Notes: generated by a model not told the origin, from the letters alone. DNA of 64,000 nt from Robertmurraya sp. FSL R5-0851 (GCF_038002965.1 NZ_JBBOOE010000001.1:4259001-4323000); one strand, 5' to 3'. Numbered from the stretch's first letter, positions 1 through 7,827 are shown. Numbers and translations are program-made.

Positions 1-1813
1 CATCAATTGTTCCACTTGCACTAAACAACTTTTCAACAGACGTTGGATCCGTTTCAATTGCTTTTTTTAATGCAGCTTCATCGATTTCAAGTTTCCCACC
101 TTCAAGATAATTAGCTGATGTTTTAATTCCGATGCTTGCTAATTGTTTATAAAGTGGATTAATGTCTGTATTTGATACTGGGGTTGAGAAATTTGAACGC
201 ATCTTAGTAAGTAACGCAGACAATGTTGGGTCACGTCTCAACATACCACTCTTAGCTCTTTCTTCCCACTGTTCTTGTTGCTTGTCAGAAAGTGTTTCAC
301 GCTGCTCATCCGTTAAAGGTGTGTAGCTTTTGTAGCGTTCCTCTTGAACCTCACCTTGAATTTTTGCAATAAGCTCGTTATATTTAGTCACAAAGCCTTT
401 GATGTTATCAAAAGTCTGATTTGAGTTATTTGTAATATTTATATTGACAGGAGTAGGACTTGTCTCAAGAGCAAATTCCTTCTTAAGAGTAAACGTCACA
501 CCACTTATTTCAAACGTATTTGATGTTCTTTGAGTTTCTAGACCATTAATCGTAAATACTGCATTATCTCCGCCCTTTTCAGTAGCATCCTTAAATTGGA
601 GTACATTCTCAATAAAAGCCCCTTCAAAACGGATTTCGTCCCCATCTATATTAAAGTTACCTGTTTCCTTTCGAGTTAACGTCATTTGGTCAGATACTGA
701 ATCATAAAACATTGTAACTCCAAGGATTGAAGAGTTAACCTTACTTATTACAGAGTTTAATGAATCTGTACCAGATACATAAAAATCTTCTTTCTTTTCC
801 AGTCCATCTGTTCCCGTAGTCGCTAGATTAAAAATACTATACTTTTGTTCATAATTGATCCCTACTTTTGCATCCTTAGGAATATCTGAACCAAACTCTA
901 CTTCTCCAGTTGTTTTATTCACTTTTACTATTAAATTACCATCAGTATCTTTAATTTCAGTAGCCAGATTACCATCTATATCCCTAGGAAAAGTATACGT
1001 TACAGGTTCTTCAGTTCCGTTTTGAATAGTAATTGAAGTAACAGAGCTAGCTGAGTGCTTTGCATCATCAGACAACTTAACTATTTTCCCGGACTCAATC
1101 ATAGTAGTCTCTTGCATACGTTGGTTAGCAATAAAATCTACTTTTATTGTGCTTGATTTTGCTACTTCACTACTAAATACAAGGTTGCCAGACTTATCAA
1201 TTTTCACCTGATTCTTAGATGAATCTAGAATAGCATCTGCTTCAGTAATTACATCGTATGAAATTCCATTTACTTTTACATTTATTTTTTCTGAGGTTTT
1301 AACTTCTACTCCAGACTTTAAAGAAAGCTTAATTGGCTCTCCAACTTCAGGCGCTACAAGAGTTTGCGATTCAACTGTTCCTTTCCCCCAAGTGAATGAA
1401 TTCTTGAAATTGGCCTCTATATCAGTTAAAGATTTTGAAGGATCCACCTTCAAAGCAGTTTCTCCTGATAATTTACCCGTGTTTACCTTTGTTGCTGCAG
1501 TTGCTAGCTTTTTAACTTCTGAAATAGAATAAGAGGACAAAGAAGCGGCACTTGAAGCAGTTGCTGTAACTCTCGTATCATCAGTAGATGTAGTTGCTCT
1601 TGAGCGATAAGAAGAAGATAGCCTCATATTTGTCAGTTCTGATCGAAAGTTTAATAGTAGTGTATTCATAGAACGATATTCATCTCGCTGCCACTCTAGC
1701 ACTTGCTTTCTTTGCTTCAATTTGTCTAAAGGCATTCGTTCTGCTTTCATAAGGTCTTTTACCATTGTATCAATGTCCATTCCACTGGCTAATCCACCAA
1801 TACGCATACTCAT
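1..1813 (-). CDS. fliD: Flagellar filament cap protein FliD, partial (C-terminus outside window)
   Basis: FliD (HAP2) caps the growing filament outside the cell and helps exported flagellin fold into place. The visible part is about 604 codons, already longer than B. subtilis FliD (498 aa), so the central variable region is enlarged. The start reads MSMRIGGLASGMDIDTMVKD, the conserved FliD opening, and is preceded by GAGGTGG. The N-terminal region continues with a coiled-coil-type stretch and then Ser/Thr/Ala-rich segments typical of the exposed domains. The flaG stop lies 12 nt upstream, so the two genes form one transcript driven by the sigma-D promoter before flaG. The 3' end runs off the left edge. 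Confidence 0.93.
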   Translation of the reverse strand, partial: MSMRIGGLASGMDIDTMVKDLMKAERMPLDKLKQRKQVLEWQRDEYRSMNTLLLNFRSELTNMRLSSSYRSRATTSTDDTRVTATASSAASLSSYSISEVKKLATAATKVNTGKLSGETALKVDPSKSLTDIEANFKNSFTWGKGTVESQTLVAPEVGEPIKLSLKSGVEVKTSEKINVKVNGISYDVITEADAILDSSKNQVKIDKSGNLVFSSEVAKSSTIKVDFIANQRMQETTMIESGKIVKLSDDAKHSASSVTSITIQNGTEEPVTYTFPRDIDGNLATEIKDTDGNLIVKVNKTTGEVEFGSDIPKDAKVGINYEQKYSIFNLATTGTDGLEKKEDFYVSGTDSLNSVISKVNSSILGVTMFYDSVSDQMTLTRKETGNFNIDGDEIRFEGAFIENVLQFKDATEKGGDNAVFTINGLETQRTSNTFEISGVTFTLKKEFALETSPTPVNINITNNSNQTFDNIKGFVTKYNELIAKIQGEVQEERYKSYTPLTDEQRETLSDKQQEQWEERAKSGMLRRDPTLSALLTKMRSNFSTPVSNTDINPLYKQLASIGIKTSANYLEGGKLEIDEAALKKAIETDPTSVEKLFSASGTID

Positions 1814-1825
1814 GCTTCCACCTCA

Positions 1826-2185
1826 CTAAATCTTTTTATCAATCATTAAACCAATTGCTTCGGTCATCGTCGCATAGAAATCCAGCATCTTTTTTGAAGG
1901 AATTTCTTTAACCACTTCTTTTGTTTGATCATTTACCAGAGTTACATAGTATTCATTTAATTTCTCATGATACTCAAATTTAAGAGATGTCTGTGATGGT
2001 GTCAGAAATTCATTTAATCCATCAACTACTTTTGCTACCTTCTCTTTTTCATTTGAGTTTAGAGGTATTACCTCTTCCACTTCACGATTTGTCTTAGCGT
2101 TATCCCCTTTAACTTCATTTCCTAAATTATTAGAAGAACCAATATGCTGAGAATTATTTTTTATCGTTGCTATGCCGTCTAACAT
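1826..2185 (-). CDS. flaG: FlaG family flagellar protein (YvyC-like)
   Basis: This 119-aa protein has the FlaG layout: a polar, Asn/Lys-rich N-terminal half of about 55 residues, then a conserved domain with LKFEYHEKLNEYYVTLVND and KEVVKEIPSKKMLDFYATM. FlaG proteins affect filament length, but their biochemical role is unclear. The start codon follows a GGGGGGAA ribosome binding site. It sits between hag and fliD as yvyC does in B. subtilis and is the first gene of the flaG-fliD unit. The sigma-D promoter lies about 35 nt upstream of the start. Confidence 0.88.
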   Translation of the reverse strand: MLDGIATIKNNSQHIGSSNNLGNEVKGDNAKTNREVEEVIPLNSNEKEKVAKVVDGLNEFLTPSQTSLKFEYHEKLNEYYVTLVNDQTKEVVKEIPSKKMLDFYATMTEAIGLMIDKKI

Positions 2186-2218
2186 GCATACTTCCCCCCG
2201 GATATGTTCTTTTTATTT

Positions 2219-2245
2219 ATATCGGATAATAATAATATCTCTTTA
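2219..2245 (-). promoter_or_regulatory. Sigma-D promoter of flaG-fliD
   Basis: On the minus strand the sequence reads TAAA (2242-2245), a 15-nt spacer, then TCCGATAT (2219-2226). This is one mismatch from the Bacillus sigma-D consensus TAAA-N15-GCCGATAT. It explains how flaG-fliD is expressed independently of hag. Confidence 0.82.
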
Positions 2246-2340
2246 GTTAATTCAAGCATTTATAAGAGACAATTTGTTATTAAAGAGTTGTAATTATACA
2301 GAACGTATGTTCTTTCCATTGAAGAATAAGGAGGGTACTC

Positions 2341-3191
2341 ATGCTATTAACAAATCTTTTATCTATGGAGCAACAATGTGTACTTCTAGCTAGTATAATA
2401 GCTGATGGAGAAATCACAAAGATTTACAAGAACTCACGTCGAAAAAACAATAGTTATAGAGCATTTTGGAGTTAGAGAGTTTGAATACAGACAGTGGAAG
2501 CAAATTGGTTAAAAGATTGGCTGTACTTTACTAATAAGGGTGATCTGTTAGTCTCTAAATCACATCATTATTCACCGAGGTTTATCCTTATTTCTATAAT
2601 CCAGTCGGAGTGAAAGACATCGCTTTTGATCTTTTAAAATCTTGTGAATCAGAACTATTCCTTGCAGTTTTATACATGGATGATGGCTCTTTATGTATCA
2701 CAAAAAATTAATGATAGAAAAAAACTTATTTACCTTACTCCCCACATTTATTTATATCTACAGGCATACCCTAAATTTTCTCTTCTACTACTTCAGAAAT
2801 TCATAAAAGAAAGATTCAACATTATCTTACATACATCTAATCGAAAAGATGGTAGTGGATGTATCTTAAAAACAACTTCCATAAGTGAAACGTTTGACTT
2901 TTTAAATAAAATAGATAGATTTACTCAACTTGTTCTTCTATGAATTACAAAACAGACTGGGGGTATAGGTTGGAGAAGGAATCTGCAGTAATTAGGACAA
3001 AGTATCCAGAATATGAAGTACTTACAACAAGTGAAGAAAGGCATAAGAACTATAGAATTAAGGAAATTGAAACAATTATTTCAATGAAAAAGCGCGGACG
3101 TACAATTAATGACATTTCATAAATACTAAATCGCTCTTATTGGTCAGTGGTATATAAAATATCGGATCTAAGAAAAAATAACCTTATGTGA
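2341..3191 (+). pseudogene. Degenerate LAGLIDADG homing endonuclease
   Basis: No single frame is open, but successive frames give a recognisable LAGLIDADG enzyme. It starts MLLTNLLSMEQQCVLLASII with ADGEITK following (first LAGLIDADG motif), then HFGVREFEYRQWKQ. Next comes LFLAVLYMDDGSLCITK (second motif, around 2650-2705), a middle segment in another frame (about 2709-2920), and a C-terminal tail KYPEYEVLTTSEERHKNYR with a helix-turn-helix-like end (RGRTINDIS, then NRSYWSVVYKISDLRK in a shifted frame). A GGAGGG ribosome binding site precedes the first ATG. At least three frameshifts or stops are visible (near 2470, 2700 and 3120). It is convergent with the hag transcript and lies outside the intron core, so it is either a free-standing homing gene or a relic displaced from the intron. 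Confidence 0.82.
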
Positions 3192-3245
3192 GCAAAAATA
3201 GAATCTTCTAATTACTTTTTATAATATATTCCAGCACATAATAAT

Positions 3246-3275
3246 AAAAGGTACCGAGATCCCGGTACCTTTTTT
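3246..3275. terminator. Bidirectional terminator between homing-endonuclease relic and hag region
   Basis: AAAAGGTACCG and CGGTACCTTTTT form a perfect stem around a short loop, with T runs on both strands. It ends the leftward hag/intron transcript and would also stop the rightward relic. Confidence 0.85.
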
Positions 3276-3281
3276 CTAAAA

Positions 3282-3332
3282 TTAACGAAGTAATTGAAGA
3301 ACACCTTGTGGTTGTTGGTTCGCTTGCTTTGC
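3282..3332 (-). pseudogene. Second flagellin C-terminal tail (exon-like fragment)
   Basis: The minus strand encodes AKQANQQPQGVLQLLR followed by TAA. This matches the invariant C-terminal end of Bacillus flagellins (AQANQQPQGVLQLLR) and resembles the end of the intact hag (AQSNQMPQGVLQLLR). It has no start codon and no upstream flagellin reading frame. It directly follows the group I intron core. It is either the 3' exon of an intron-containing flagellin gene or what remains of a tandem flagellin copy after deletion. Confidence 0.82.
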
Positions 3333-3651
3333 GACTGTATCTTTCGATGACAGAATAGACTATATCTTCACCCTAATTTCCTAGGGGCTGGGCACTTCGA
3401 ACAGCTATGTGCTGCCCTACGAGATTCATAGTCATAGTTTTCACCTTAGACCGTGTTCTCTAGTCGTTGAACCTTCTCCACTCTTTCGAGACAGGAGCTC
3501 GGCTGCTGATTATCCATTGTTCATCTTCATTATTTTCAGACCTTTACGTATACTGTTTCCAGTGCCGCTGTGGTTAATAAAGCTTTAGGAAGTTCCAGCA
3601 ATTCACCCAGTTATACTCTAGTTCGTTACCAAACTAGACGCCCTTTAATCA
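3333..3651 (-). ncRNA. Group I intron core 3' of hag
   Basis: The minus-strand RNA shows ordered group I elements. A P2-like hairpin pairs TCTAGTT with AACTAGA (3617-3638). The P element TTGCTGG (3595-3601) pairs with CAGCAG inside an R-type segment AATCAGCAGCC (3501-3511) to give P4. An S element GTTCAACGACTAGAG (3458-3472) has GACTA, which pairs with TAGTC in AAGATATAGTC (3358-3368) to give P7. A P9 hairpin CTGT(C)ATC-GAAA-GATACAG follows (3335-3353). Order and spacing fit a compact intron of about 300 nt. It carries no internal ORF. The exact splice sites are uncertain. A possible P1 pairs ATGCCT at the end of hag with GGGCGT (3638-3643) and puts the last codons of hag inside the intron. 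Confidence 0.8.
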
Positions 3652-4932
3652 TTATCTCAAAAGTTGTAAAACTCCTTGAGGCATTTGATTAGATTGAGCC
3701 AACATTGCTTGTGCTGCTTGAGAAAGAATTGAATTTTTTGTTTGGTTCATCATTTCTTTCGCCATGTCAACATCACGGATACGAGATTCTGCAGCTGTTA
3801 GATTCTCAGAAGATGTGTTTAGGTTATTGATAGTGTGTTCTAAGCGGTTTTGGTAAGCACCTAATTTTGAACGTTCACCAGAAACTGCTTTAATAGAGTC
3901 ATCAATTGCATCAATTGCAGCTGATGCATTAGCAGCAGTTGATACGTCTAATGCGCCATATATAGCATTATCATCAGTTCCATTAGTTACAGCATTATTA
4001 ATAAATACTGCTGTTTTTCCAGAATCAGTTGCAACTGTACCTGAACCAGAAAGTTTCATACCATTTGCTTGTGCATCAGCACGCATATCAAGCATTTCTA
4101 TTTTAAATGTTTGTCCACCGTTTGCACCAATTTGCATTGTTAATTTGCCATCTTTACCAGCTGCACCAGCAGTAACTTGGGCAACCGCTACTGTTGCAGT
4201 TGTATCATCTTCAGTAACTGTTGGTGCTGTTGCAGAATATTGCCCTTCCTTTTGTGTAAGAGTCATTATTCCGCCTGTTGTAGTTGTTGCAGAATATTTA
4301 TCTTTTAAAGATGTATTTTGAATTGCATCTGCTAAGCTACGAGTCATTTCATCAACGTTAGCACCAATGTTAAATTCATTCTTTGTAATGTCAGCTCCTG
4401 ATGCCTTTGCAGTAAATTCTACACCATCAACTTTCACAGTAGTCCCAGCAGCAATATTTTGGCTAAATGTTACTGTGTGCTTTCCAGCAGTACCATTTAC
4501 TGTTGCACCTGAAGCATTACCATCAAGTAATTTACGAGTATTAAATTCTGTAGTATTACCAATACGATTAACTTCAGATGTCAATTGGTTAATTTCCTTT
4601 TGAATCTCCGAACGGTCATCACCGACATTTGTGTCGTTTGCTGCTTGAGTAGCTAGTTCACGCATACGTTGAAGGATATCATGTGTTTCATTTAACGCAC
4701 CTTCAGCCGTTTGAATCATAGAAATTGCATCTTGAGAGTTTTTAGAAGCTTGGTCTAATCCACGAATTTGCCCACGCATTTTTTCAGAAATAGCTAGACC
4801 AGCTGCGTCATCTCCAGCACGGTTAATACGAAGACCTGAAGATAATTTTTCCATCGATTTAGACTGAGCACCTGAAGCAGAGTTTAACTTATTATAAGTG
4901 TTTAATGCTGCGATATTGTGATTAATTCTCAT
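3652..4932 (-). CDS. hag: Flagellin
   Basis: The major filament subunit, 426 aa against 304 in B. subtilis. The conserved N-terminal D0/D1 domain (MRINHNIAALNTYNKL, SSGLRINRAGDDAAGLAISE) spans about residues 1-140. The C-terminal D1/D0 (KLGAYQNRLEHTINNL, then ESRIRDVDMAKEMM and QGVLQLLR) spans about 340-426. Between them lies a Thr/Ala-rich variable insert of about 200 residues that would form surface-exposed D2/D3 domains. The start is preceded by GGGAGGA. Regulation is readable: a sigma-D promoter about 125 nt upstream and a leader with two GGA CsrA-type sites. The terminal codons overlap the possible 5' boundary of the downstream group I intron, so the mature C-terminus could depend on splicing. 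Confidence 0.97.
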   Translation of the reverse strand: MRINHNIAALNTYNKLNSASGAQSKSMEKLSSGLRINRAGDDAAGLAISEKMRGQIRGLDQASKNSQDAISMIQTAEGALNETHDILQRMRELATQAANDTNVGDDRSEIQKEINQLTSEVNRIGNTTEFNTRKLLDGNASGATVNGTAGKHTVTFSQNIAAGTTVKVDGVEFTAKASGADITKNEFNIGANVDEMTRSLADAIQNTSLKDKYSATTTTGGIMTLTQKEGQYSATAPTVTEDDTTATVAVAQVTAGAAGKDGKLTMQIGANGGQTFKIEMLDMRADAQANGMKLSGSGTVATDSGKTAVFINNAVTNGTDDNAIYGALDVSTAANASAAIDAIDDSIKAVSGERSKLGAYQNRLEHTINNLNTSSENLTAAESRIRDVDMAKEMMNQTKNSILSQAAQAMLAQSNQMPQGVLQLLR

Positions 4933-4937
4933 TTTAA

Positions 4938-4978
4938 ATTTCCTCCCTGAATGTTATGGGTTCACTTCCTTGTGACCC
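4938..4978 (-). promoter_or_regulatory. CsrA-binding leader of hag (hairpin site plus Shine-Dalgarno site)
   Basis: In the hag 5' leader an inverted repeat GGGTCAC...GTGAACCC (4958-4978) holds ACAAGGAAGT, with GGA in the loop. This is the classic CsrA presentation. A second GGA lies in the Shine-Dalgarno GGGAGGA (about 4941-4947). In B. subtilis CsrA binds two equivalent sites to block hag translation, and FliW removes it. The assignment is by pattern and position. Confidence 0.7.
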
Positions 4979-5056
4979 GAATAATTTTTTGTTTTTATAT
5001 GAAGAGAAAGTTTCCAGGTCGGCCGCCCTTTTTTTCTTTCCCTGCCTTACACTATT

Positions 5057-5083
5057 ATTATCGGAGGTTGGTTTAAAAGTTTA
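5057..5083 (-). promoter_or_regulatory. Sigma-D promoter of hag
   Basis: The minus strand reads TAAA (5080-5083), 14 nt, then TCCGATAA followed by T (5057-5065 region). It matches the sigma-D consensus and lies about 125 nt upstream of the flagellin start, leaving room for the CsrA-controlled leader. Confidence 0.82.
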
Positions 5084-5103
5084 ATAGTTTTTTTATATTT
5101 TTT

Positions 5104-5143
5104 TCAAAAAAAATATAACCCCCAAAAATAGGAGTTATACTTT
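5104..5143 (-). terminator. Terminator after csrA
   Basis: Immediately after the csrA stop the minus strand forms GTATAACTCC / GGGGTTATA with an 8-nt loop, followed by a run of eight T. It separates the flgM-to-csrA transcript from hag, which has its own promoter. Confidence 0.75.
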
Positions 5144-5144
5144 T

Positions 5145-5363
5145 TCATTTCTTTTTTAGAATATTTAGAAGGTCCCCTTGAATGCTTGCAGCTTGTTTAT
5201 TTTCATCAGTGATTTCAATTAAAAGTTCTTTTCTAAAAATCTCTAAGTTCTTTGGTGCGTTGATGCCAACTTTAACTTGGTCATTCTTAGTTAAAAGAAT
5301 AGTGATTTCTATATCATCACCGATTTTAATTGATTCTCCTAACTTTCGTGTAAGTACAAGCAT
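5145..5363 (-). CDS. csrA: Carbon storage regulator CsrA (translational repressor)
   Basis: A 72-aa RNA-binding protein with the family opening [20 protein letters not shown] and the core [18 protein letters not shown], including the Arg-containing strand that contacts GGA loops. It has the usual length (B. subtilis 74 aa). It follows fliW, as in other Bacillus. Its main known target is the hag leader, whose GGA hairpin is visible here, and its antagonist is FliW. Because fliW is disrupted in this sequence, CsrA repression of hag would be unopposed unless a second fliW exists elsewhere. Confidence 0.96.
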   Translation of the reverse strand: MLVLTRKLGESIKIGDDIEITILLTKNDQVKVGINAPKNLEIFRKELLIEITDENKQAASIQGDLLNILKKK

Positions 5364-5732
5364 CTACTTCACCTCTTCTCCACTAATTTGTGCCTAGTCA
5401 AATACTCTCCATTATTAAGGATTATTTGCTTACCCATATTTTTTTTAGAATTAATTATTACTGGAGCTTGTAGGTTGACTGTCGTATTTTCAAATGGATC
5501 TTGAACCGTTAAAATACTATAAACCAACACATCTTCAGGCGTTTCTATTTTTAAACTCTCAACTACTGAATCATCTAAATTAAAGTCATAGTTAGGGTAA
5601 TAAGAAAATGGATTTACCATAACAAAAGCTAAAGTAGAGGTATTCACAGATTGCATGATATATATGGTTTCGTCTTCTTCCAATGGTAGAATAACAAATT
5701 GATTCTCTTCAAGGAAACCTGGTAATCCATTT

Positions 5733-5741
5733 AAAAAATGT
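5733..5741. repeat. Left copy of 9-bp target-site duplication (AAAAAATGT)
   Basis: AAAAAATGT at 5733-5741 is repeated exactly at 7146-7154, directly flanking the IS ends. It marks a transposition event into fliW. Confidence 0.92.
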
Positions 5742-7145
5742 CACTAGTGTTGCATGAATAATATTTAAATTTTCAGTTTAATTATTTTCCTTATTTGGAG
5801 CCAAAAAAGGAAATACCCATACAAAGGTGGCTCTATCCATTTGGAAATTATTTTACAATTAGACTGAGGTGACACCGACAGTTTGGCTGATTAAGGAACA
5901 GCCTTTCCTTCTATTTTTCGAATCCAGATCGTAGCCGGCTTCCACAATGCTGCCTTTAAATATCGGCTAATCTGCAGAATTTTCCTCTTGCTGTCCGTCT
6001 CGATCTGCGCGAGAACATTGAGACAATAGACGATTAACGCGATGAACACCTGATTCTGTATCGCCCACTCGCTTTGGCCGTAGAACTTTTTGATGTTTAA
6101 GTGCTGCTTGATCCATTTGAAAAAAAGTTCAATGGCCCAGCGGGCCTTGTACATCTCTGAAATTTCTTCTGCGCTCAAATCAAAACGGTTTGTGATGAGG
6201 TGAAGCAGATTCCCTTTTGAATCAGCCACTTTTAGAAGACGGAAGTAATTCTCTGTACGGTTTTGTGTGCTTCCGAGCAACACCATTTGATCAGACAAAA
6301 CAGATGAATCATCAGGTAATGGAAAATCACTGACTTCTCGGATCACAGCGTTTTTGCGTAGTCTAGAGAGAAAAAAGTATCCATCATCCGTCATACGGTC
6401 AAAGCGCTCGTAGTCCAGATATCCTCTGTCAAACACATACATGCATTCTTTGTCATCGACCAGAACCTCCAACTGACCTCGGTCATGTTCACTGGCTTTG
6501 GTGATGACGGCTTTTTCCGGATAGGAAGATCCCTTTTCCATGAAGACAAGACGAAGATGTAACTTTACGCCTGCTTTAGTTTTCCGAAATTTTGCCCACC
6601 GATGATTCGTCAAATTAAGTGGCAATGTACTCGAATCAATGATTTTCAAAGGCATAACCAGTTTTGTATAGTGGGTTTTGGCGTGAATCCGCCCCACTAA
6701 ATCGAGGAAAAGAAGTTGAAACAGATCTGGATTTAAGCTGTTTAACCGTCGAGATAACTGAGAAATACTGATCGAATCTAGTTCAATTCCCTTTTGAAGC
6801 TGTTCGTCAAAAAGACAATCACCAAGAGCGTGCAGGCTCTCGACTTCAACTAGCTGCGCAAAGAGCAGCAGTTTCAGGAAGGACTCTGTCCTTAACTTTT
6901 TTGTATAATAGTCTAATTTCTTGATTTTCACCTGATCTTCAATTAATTGAAGATTCATGGCTGAAAACCATTGCCCAAATGAAGTTTTTCGTGTAATCTT
7001 GTCCATGCGTGTGTCCTTTTTAGTGGATTTGGACGGGTTACCACCTGACTTATCCATTATAAAGGACTTTTTCTTTGCACAAAATAAAATTAGTGAAGAT
7101 TTTGAGTCTTTTTAATATTGAAATTAAATTAGTGCAACACTAGTG
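5742..7145 (-). mobile_element. IS4-family insertion sequence in fliW (1404 bp)
   Basis: The element is bounded by perfect 13-bp terminal inverted repeats CACTAGTGTTGCA (5742-5754) and TGCAACACTAGTG (7133-7145) and flanked by the direct repeat AAAAAATGT. It contains one transposase gene. A complete structure with an intact reading frame and identical duplications points to a recent insertion and a probably still competent element. Its orientation (minus) is the same as fliW. Confidence 0.93.
5891..7006 (-). CDS. IS4-family DDE transposase
   Basis: A 371-aa transposase from the ATG preceded by AAAGGA; an upstream in-frame ATG at 7057 is less likely because it overlaps a TATAAT-like sequence. 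The DDE fold can be traced: first Asp in LKIIDSSTLPL, second Asp in YVFDRGYLDYERF, and the catalytic Glu in the IS4 signature YKARWAIELFFKWIKQHL (Y-R-E-K pattern). The N-terminal third is helical, as expected for a DNA-binding part. The frame is open from end to end, so it may be active. Confidence 0.92.
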   Translation of the reverse strand: MDKITRKTSFGQWFSAMNLQLIEDQVKIKKLDYYTKKLRTESFLKLLLFAQLVEVESLHALGDCLFDEQLQKGIELDSISISQLSRRLNSLNPDLFQLLFLDLVGRIHAKTHYTKLVMPLKIIDSSTLPLNLTNHRWAKFRKTKAGVKLHLRLVFMEKGSSYPEKAVITKASEHDRGQLEVLVDDKECMYVFDRGYLDYERFDRMTDDGYFFLSRLRKNAVIREVSDFPLPDDSSVLSDQMVLLGSTQNRTENYFRLLKVADSKGNLLHLITNRFDLSAEEISEMYKARWAIELFFKWIKQHLNIKKFYGQSEWAIQNQVFIALIVYCLNVLAQIETDSKRKILQISRYLKAALWKPATIWIRKIEGKAVP

Positions 7146-7154
7146 AAAAAATGT
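7146..7154. repeat. Right copy of 9-bp target-site duplication (AAAAAATGT)
   Basis: Exact partner of 5733-5741 at the right IS end. On the fliW strand it lies within the codons for Ile-His-Phe. Confidence 0.92.
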
Positions 7155-7222
7155 ATATAATTACTTTCTTCTATTTCTATCGTTCCATGGTATTTCGTAC
7201 GTAATTTCATTTAATCATCCCT

Positions 7223-7780
7223 TTATTCAAAGTCTATTTTAAGTGAAGCATGTTGTTTTAAATTTATAGTTACTTCACTTGGATTATAATTAATAATCGG
7301 TTTGTTTAAATTGTACTCAATTTTGGGCTTATTAGGTGTAGCTTCCACATCTACTTTGCCAGGTTCATACGAGATTTTAACAGACCCTATACTAGGTACC
7401 CAGCCAATATTGAACTCCTTCTTTTCACCTTCAATATTTCGTTTAGAGATGCTAGAAATTGCATTAAATCCATTTTCTATTTGCATTAAGTCTGCACCTT
7501 CTTGAATCCTTCTTGCTATCCCTGAAAGTAAATCCTGTTTTCCTAATCTAGCCGCATCCTCAATACGAAGTTTTACAGATTTCAGGTCAATGTCTGCCCT
7601 TGCTTGTGTCTGATCTATCGTTAGTTTCCCCGGAATCTTGGTAATATTCAAAAAAGCTTTGGGTTGTTCTATTTGCAGGTCTCCAAGTGGCTGTTCAATT
7701 GACATTTCTCCTTTTTTAGTTGAAATACCAATATGTGCCGGTGTTGTCTGCATGCGTATCTGCGGGATCTTCATCTCCAT
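7223..7780 (-). CDS. yviE: YviE-like protein of unknown function (DUF6470 type)
   Basis: A 185-aa protein found between flgL and fliW, as yviE is in B. subtilis. It has no signal peptide or membrane segment. It is built of short beta-rich stretches with alternating hydrophobic residues (IRMQTTPAHIGISTKKGEMS, LQIEQPKAFLNI, KVDVEATPNKPKIEYN). A central helical part contains QEGADLMQIENGFNAIS. The function is unknown. Its position in the flagellar operon suggests a link to hook-filament junction or flagellin control, but that is inference. A GGAGAT site lies immediately before the start. Confidence 0.8.
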   Translation of the reverse strand: MEMKIPQIRMQTTPAHIGISTKKGEMSIEQPLGDLQIEQPKAFLNITKIPGKLTIDQTQARADIDLKSVKLRIEDAARLGKQDLLSGIARRIQEGADLMQIENGFNAISSISKRNIEGEKKEFNIGWVPSIGSVKISYEPGKVDVEATPNKPKIEYNLNKPIINYNPSEVTINLKQHASLKIDFE

Positions 7781-7791
7781 CTTCCCCCTAT

Positions 7792-7827
7792 TAAAAAAAG
7801 GCTACCTACTTTTAGCAGGCCAGCCTT
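7792..7827 (-). terminator. Possible terminator/attenuator after flgL
   Basis: The minus strand forms an imperfect stem AAGGCTGGCCTGC / GTAGGTAGCCTT followed by seven T, between the flgL stop and the yviE start. It probably lowers read-through into yviE-fliW-csrA. Confidence 0.6.

Larger units (their letters stand above)
5369..7210 (-). pseudogene. fliW: Flagellar assembly factor FliW, interrupted by an IS element
   Basis: FliW binds CsrA and flagellin and releases hag mRNA from repression. The 5' part (7146-7210) encodes MKLRTKYHGTIEIEESNYIH and runs into the IS. The 3' part (5369-5741) resumes with FLNGLPGFLEENQFVIL and runs to KLVEKR. Removing the 1404-bp element and one copy of the 9-bp duplication restores one frame (..NYIHFLNGLPGF..) of about the family length. 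The remaining 3' frame has an internal ATG, but without the N-terminal strand it is unlikely to fold. The genomic place (yviE-fliW-csrA-hag) fixes the identity. Confidence 0.93.

Noticed and set aside
3333..3350. Coding reading SSKDTV ahead of the second flagellin tail
   Set aside because: This stretch folds as the P9 hairpin with a GAAA loop, so it is more likely intron than exon, although it is in frame.
4367..4603. Plus-strand open frames over hag, and similar antisense frames over most genes
   Set aside because: They are shadows of real genes on the other strand, with no ribosome sites and no recognisable domains.
5369..5683. The 104-codon frame as an independent short FliW
   Set aside because: It lacks the N-terminal strands encoded on the other side of the IS and has no convincing ribosome site; it is the 3' half of the broken gene.
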